DNA from: BCD1 sp965230565
GTDB lineage: Bacteria > Bacteroidota > Bacteroidia > Chitinophagales > Saprospiraceae
Reading direction: 5' to 3'
NCBI GenBank assembly: GCA_965230565.1
Contig: CBDDLH010000005.1
Coordinates: 191,205 to 255,204, forward strand
Length of the DNA: 64,000 nt
Numbering within the stretch: position 1 is the first letter of the stretch; every line of letters starts with the position of its first letter. The position numbers and the translations under genes are program-made. The notes under the pieces are model-generated. The model did no database searches. It worked only from the letters and a program-made list of their open reading frames with translations, and was not told the DNA's origin. Positions 62,290 through 64,000 of this stretch are shown piece after piece.

Positions 62290-62361
62290 CCCGATAGCTA
62301 TCGGGATCGGACATACAGACCGGCTGCCCGCGTGGGCGAGTTAAGCCATTTGGCTTAACTC
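62290..62361. other. Cluster of three palindromes
   Basis: CCCGATAGCTATCGGG (62290-62305), GCCC-GCGT-GGGC (62326-62337) and GAGTTAAGCC-ATTT-GGCTTAACTC (62338-62361) follow one another within 72 bases in a gene-free spacer. They lie just after the 3' end of the gene at 62372 on the minus strand. Possible roles are termination, an RNA structure or a protein-binding site. Confidence 0.7.
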
Positions 62362-62371
62362 TTAGTTGGTA

Positions 62372-62674
62372 TCAGTATCTATACCACGACGGTGTTACTT
62401 TTCGGTTGGGGTAGGGGCCGAGGATGATGAAGCTTGGGTTTGGTTCGGGGGTGTCGATGGCGAAGGTCCGAACATTGTCAATTTCTAGTCGATAGGGCTT
62501 GCTGAGTGGCTGCACTAGTCCGTTGTATTCTAGTGTATCAGCAATAGCGTAACCGTTGCAGGTGTGCTTGTCTTTGACAATACGCCAATAGGCTCTTTTT
62601 AATTCTTGCTCGTTAATGGCTTCAAAGCCTTTGATTGCTAGTACTCGTATTGCTTCCTGAATGGCACTTTTCAT
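62372..62674 (-). CDS. Unrecognised 100-residue protein
   Basis: A basic soluble protein: AIQEAIRVLAIKGFEAINEQ, LKRAYWRIVKDKHTCNGYAI, EPNPSFIILGPYPNRK. No family recognised. It is coded after the 62726-63049 gene on the same strand, with a GAGATTTT repeat between them. Part of the same cluster of small backbone genes. Confidence 0.6.
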   Translation of the reverse strand: MKSAIQEAIRVLAIKGFEAINEQELKRAYWRIVKDKHTCNGYAIADTLEYNGLVQPLSKPYRLEIDNVRTFAIDTPEPNPSFIILGPYPNRKVTPSWYRY

Positions 62675-62682
62675 ATAGATTA

Positions 62683-62728
62683 GATTTTGAGATTTTGAGA
62701 TTTTGAGATTGTGAGAATTGAGATTTTA
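62683..62728 (-). repeat. GAGATTTT tandem words
   Basis: About five GAGATTTT / GAGATTGT / GAGAATT units on the plus strand, just upstream of the 62372-62674 gene. Short, degenerate tandem repeat. Confidence 0.7.
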
Positions 62729-63049
62729 AAAAGGTAAATAAGCTTGTGCTATGGCTAATCGGATTTCGTTTTCGCTTAGTTCTTGATGCACTCGAATGAG
62801 GGCAACTTGTGGGAATAGCAATTCTATATTTGAGATTCCCGAAGCACTACTGGCATAACTGATGCAGTTTTCCCAATTGTCGACAGGAGAAAAAGCAATC
62901 CAGTATTGGTGATTGATTGACTTAAGCTGAAACTCGGGTAAATCGCCTAGCAACTGTGCTTCGATTATCGTAGCATTTATTTTTTCCGCTTCCTGTTGGT
63001 CAACATCAGCCTGAACAGCTGCTAAGCGAGCATTTTGAAAATTGGACAT
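62726..63049 (-). CDS. Unrecognised 107-residue protein
   Basis: I chose the ATG at 63049 (MSNFQNARLAAVQADVDQQE); a start at 63097 adds 16 residues that look untranslated. A soluble helical N-terminal part, then an alpha/beta end (IELLFPQVALIRVHQEL, EIRLAIAQAYLPF). No family. The final AYLPF echoes the SFLPF end of the next protein, which hints that the two are related or under the same constraint. Confidence 0.6.
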   Translation of the reverse strand: MSNFQNARLAAVQADVDQQEAEKINATIIEAQLLGDLPEFQLKSINHQYWIAFSPVDNWENCISYASSASGISNIELLFPQVALIRVHQELSENEIRLAIAQAYLPF

Positions 63050-63116
63050 AAGTGATTTTTTGGGTGAATGGGCAGTGCTAATGCAGCACTGCACCATAAT
63101 TAGGGGTTATACAGAG

Positions 63117-63347
63117 TTAGAAGGGTAGAAAAGAATTTTCCACAACCTTCTTCATCTCCTCATAAATGAGATTGCATTTAATGTACAGCGTATGCCTATC
63201 CAGTATTTGACCACAAAAAGTGCCTGGAATATCGGTGTGCGTAAAAGCAAACTCTCCATGAGGATCATCGACAATGCGGATAATGAATGAATTGAAATCC
63301 AGATGATGGTAAGTGAGATCTGGAATAAAGGGATCTGCATCTTCCAT
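63117..63347 (-). CDS. Unrecognised 76-residue protein
   Basis: I chose the ATG at 63347 (MEDADPFIPDLTYHHLDFNS); longer starts up to 63416 would add a poor N-terminus. It has GEFAFTHTDIPGTFCGQILD and a helical end (EEMKKVVENSFLPF). No family recognised. It is coded ahead of the 62726-63049 gene on the same strand. Confidence 0.55.
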   Translation of the reverse strand: MEDADPFIPDLTYHHLDFNSFIIRIVDDPHGEFAFTHTDIPGTFCGQILDRHTLYIKCNLIYEEMKKVVENSFLPF

Positions 63348-63359
63348 TTTAGTTACATA

Positions 63360-63639
63360 AGGATTCGGTGGCAAAGGCCCGAAGGCTGCCAGGTGTAAAA
63401 AGTGGAGCATAAGCAACAGCTTTAAACTGGTGAAAAAATAACTTAATGGTTGAAGAAGTCCGGAAGAGTAAAATAGGGTATAGGAAAGCCCTATGTTTTA
63501 GTAAGATTTGTTAGTATAAAGATACATAAAATGTGTTGAAAAAGCAAGGTTTGAAACAAAAAATAGTAAACTTATTTAATTGATAATCAATTGATTAAGT
63601 TCTAAAATAGTTGTATCTTATAGTAAAGAAAAACAAGAA
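63360..63639. other. Gene-free divergent spacer
   Basis: About 280 AT-rich bases between the minus-strand cluster and the plus-strand gene at 63640. TATCTTATAG at about 63614 and TTGATTAAG-type words may belong to the promoter of the rightward gene. Nothing else stands out. Confidence 0.5.
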
Positions 63640-64000
63640 ATGAAACTATTGATAACAGGCAGCCGAAAGGCTAGTTTTGAGGCAGACTATGAGCAGCTAA
63701 AAGCAGCGATTGAGTGCTATGCACCGAATGTAAGTGAAATACTACATGGAGGAGCAAAGGGTATAGATACGCTGGCACAACTATATGCTGAAAAGCATAA
63801 TATACCAACTACGGTAATCAAACCAGATTATGAAAACCATGCCGCCAAGATAGCACCGCTAATAAGAAATACAGAACTGGTAGCCCTATGTGATGGCTGC
63901 ATAGCCTACTACAAGGAAAGCCAAAAAGGCGGAACACTGGATACAGCCAAGAAAGCCAGAAAAGCTGGCAAGCTGCTGGTAGAAATACTAGATGGCAAAG
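63640..64000 (+). CDS. DUF2493 / YspA-like SLOG protein, 3' end outside window
   Basis: The frame starts at ATG 63640 (MKLLITGSRKASFEADYEQL) and is still open at the window edge, so the C-terminus is missing. GSRKA, ILHGGAKGIDTLAQLYAEKH and VIKPDYENH match DUF2493 (YspA/cpYpsA-related SLOG), a Rossmann-like family thought to bind nucleotide-derived ligands. It continues RKAGKLLVEILDGK. Members are frequent in phages, plasmids and integrated elements. It is the only rightward gene of the final part. Confidence 0.88.
   Translation, partial: MKLLITGSRKASFEADYEQLKAAIECYAPNVSEILHGGAKGIDTLAQLYAEKHNIPTTVIKPDYENHAAKIAPLIRNTELVALCDGCIAYYKESQKGGTLDTAKKARKAGKLLVEILDGK

Noticed and set aside
59242..63347. 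Naming the ParB-like cluster a PRTRC system
   Set aside because: I could not identify the ThiF, JAB-peptidase or actin-like members in the window; only ParB fits, so I left it as a possibility.
1..64000. Search for tRNA, rRNA, transposases and conjugation genes
   Set aside because: None were recognised on either strand; the mobile nature of the right half is inferred from gene types, repeats and island borders only.

Overview
The window looks like a chromosome segment of a Bacteroidota bacterium, most likely from the Saprospirales/Lewinella neighbourhood. The evidence is lipoproteins with Bacteroidota-style lipoboxes, type IX secretion C-termini (multicopper oxidase, NHL protein), an ECF sigma factor with its usual anti-sigma-like and Spy-like partners, an SbsA-type Ig lipoprotein, a DUF3276/PUR-alpha protein, TAnnTTTG-like promoter boxes and intergenic strings of short degenerate repeats. 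The genus placement is inference. No rRNA, tRNA, CRISPR array or transposase was found.

1-14.9 kb is ordinary chromosome: a c-type-heme lipoprotein, the sigma-factor cluster, a TPR protein, a ROK glucokinase, two cyclophilin lipoproteins in tandem, the Ig-like lipoprotein, GNAT, FdhD, DinB-like and PUR-alpha genes, a pirin remnant, and a CDGSH / methyltransferase / FMN-reductase operon.

14.9-26.5 kb is the most interesting region: an integron-like gene-cassette array. A Xer-type tyrosine recombinase (14928-16064) is followed 74 bases later by an attI-like GTT, then ten attC-like sites (S1-S10) and a truncated eleventh. The start of every cassette is the reverse complement, over about 8-10 bases, of the sequence at its own end, which fixes the cassette borders without reference to the genes. 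The cassettes hold two decayed genes, a 110-bp tandem-repeat array, a three-gene metal-uptake-like module (DUF6660, TonB receptor, methyltransferase), an apparently gene-free cassette, and six single-gene cassettes (Imm49-like candidate, DUF4386, carboxypeptidase-regulatory-like, DUF2004, unknown secreted, DUF1428). The recombinase lacks the insertion typical of integron integrases, and the core sites keep only GTT. The array may therefore be a non-classical integron family.

26.5-34 kb and 57-64 kb look like the backbone of an integrated mobile element: a frameshifted metallophosphoesterase, a DinB/DnaE error-prone polymerase pair, small unknown proteins, Uma2, a large ParB-like protein and a DUF2493/SLOG protein cut by the window edge. 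Between them (34.1-56.7 kb) is a copper-resistance island: CopB ATPase, ATP-cone/Mrr protein, YdjM-like hydrolase, DUF5676, heavy-metal-binding lipoprotein, Crp/Fnr regulator, NHL protein, HMA protein, multicopper oxidase, CusB-like adaptor, a CusA pump fused to a TolC-like channel, HYC_CC_PP protein, porin, a tyrosinase fused to a vWA domain with a small MelC1-like neighbour, and an AraC-type regulator. The island is bounded by two copies (about 95% identical by eye) of a 129-residue gene in direct orientation; the left copy has lost its 5' end.

Several genes (anti-sigma-like, TonB receptor, metallophosphoesterase, the 62-kb gene) are split by single-base indels. These are either real decay or sequencing error, and the sequence alone cannot decide.
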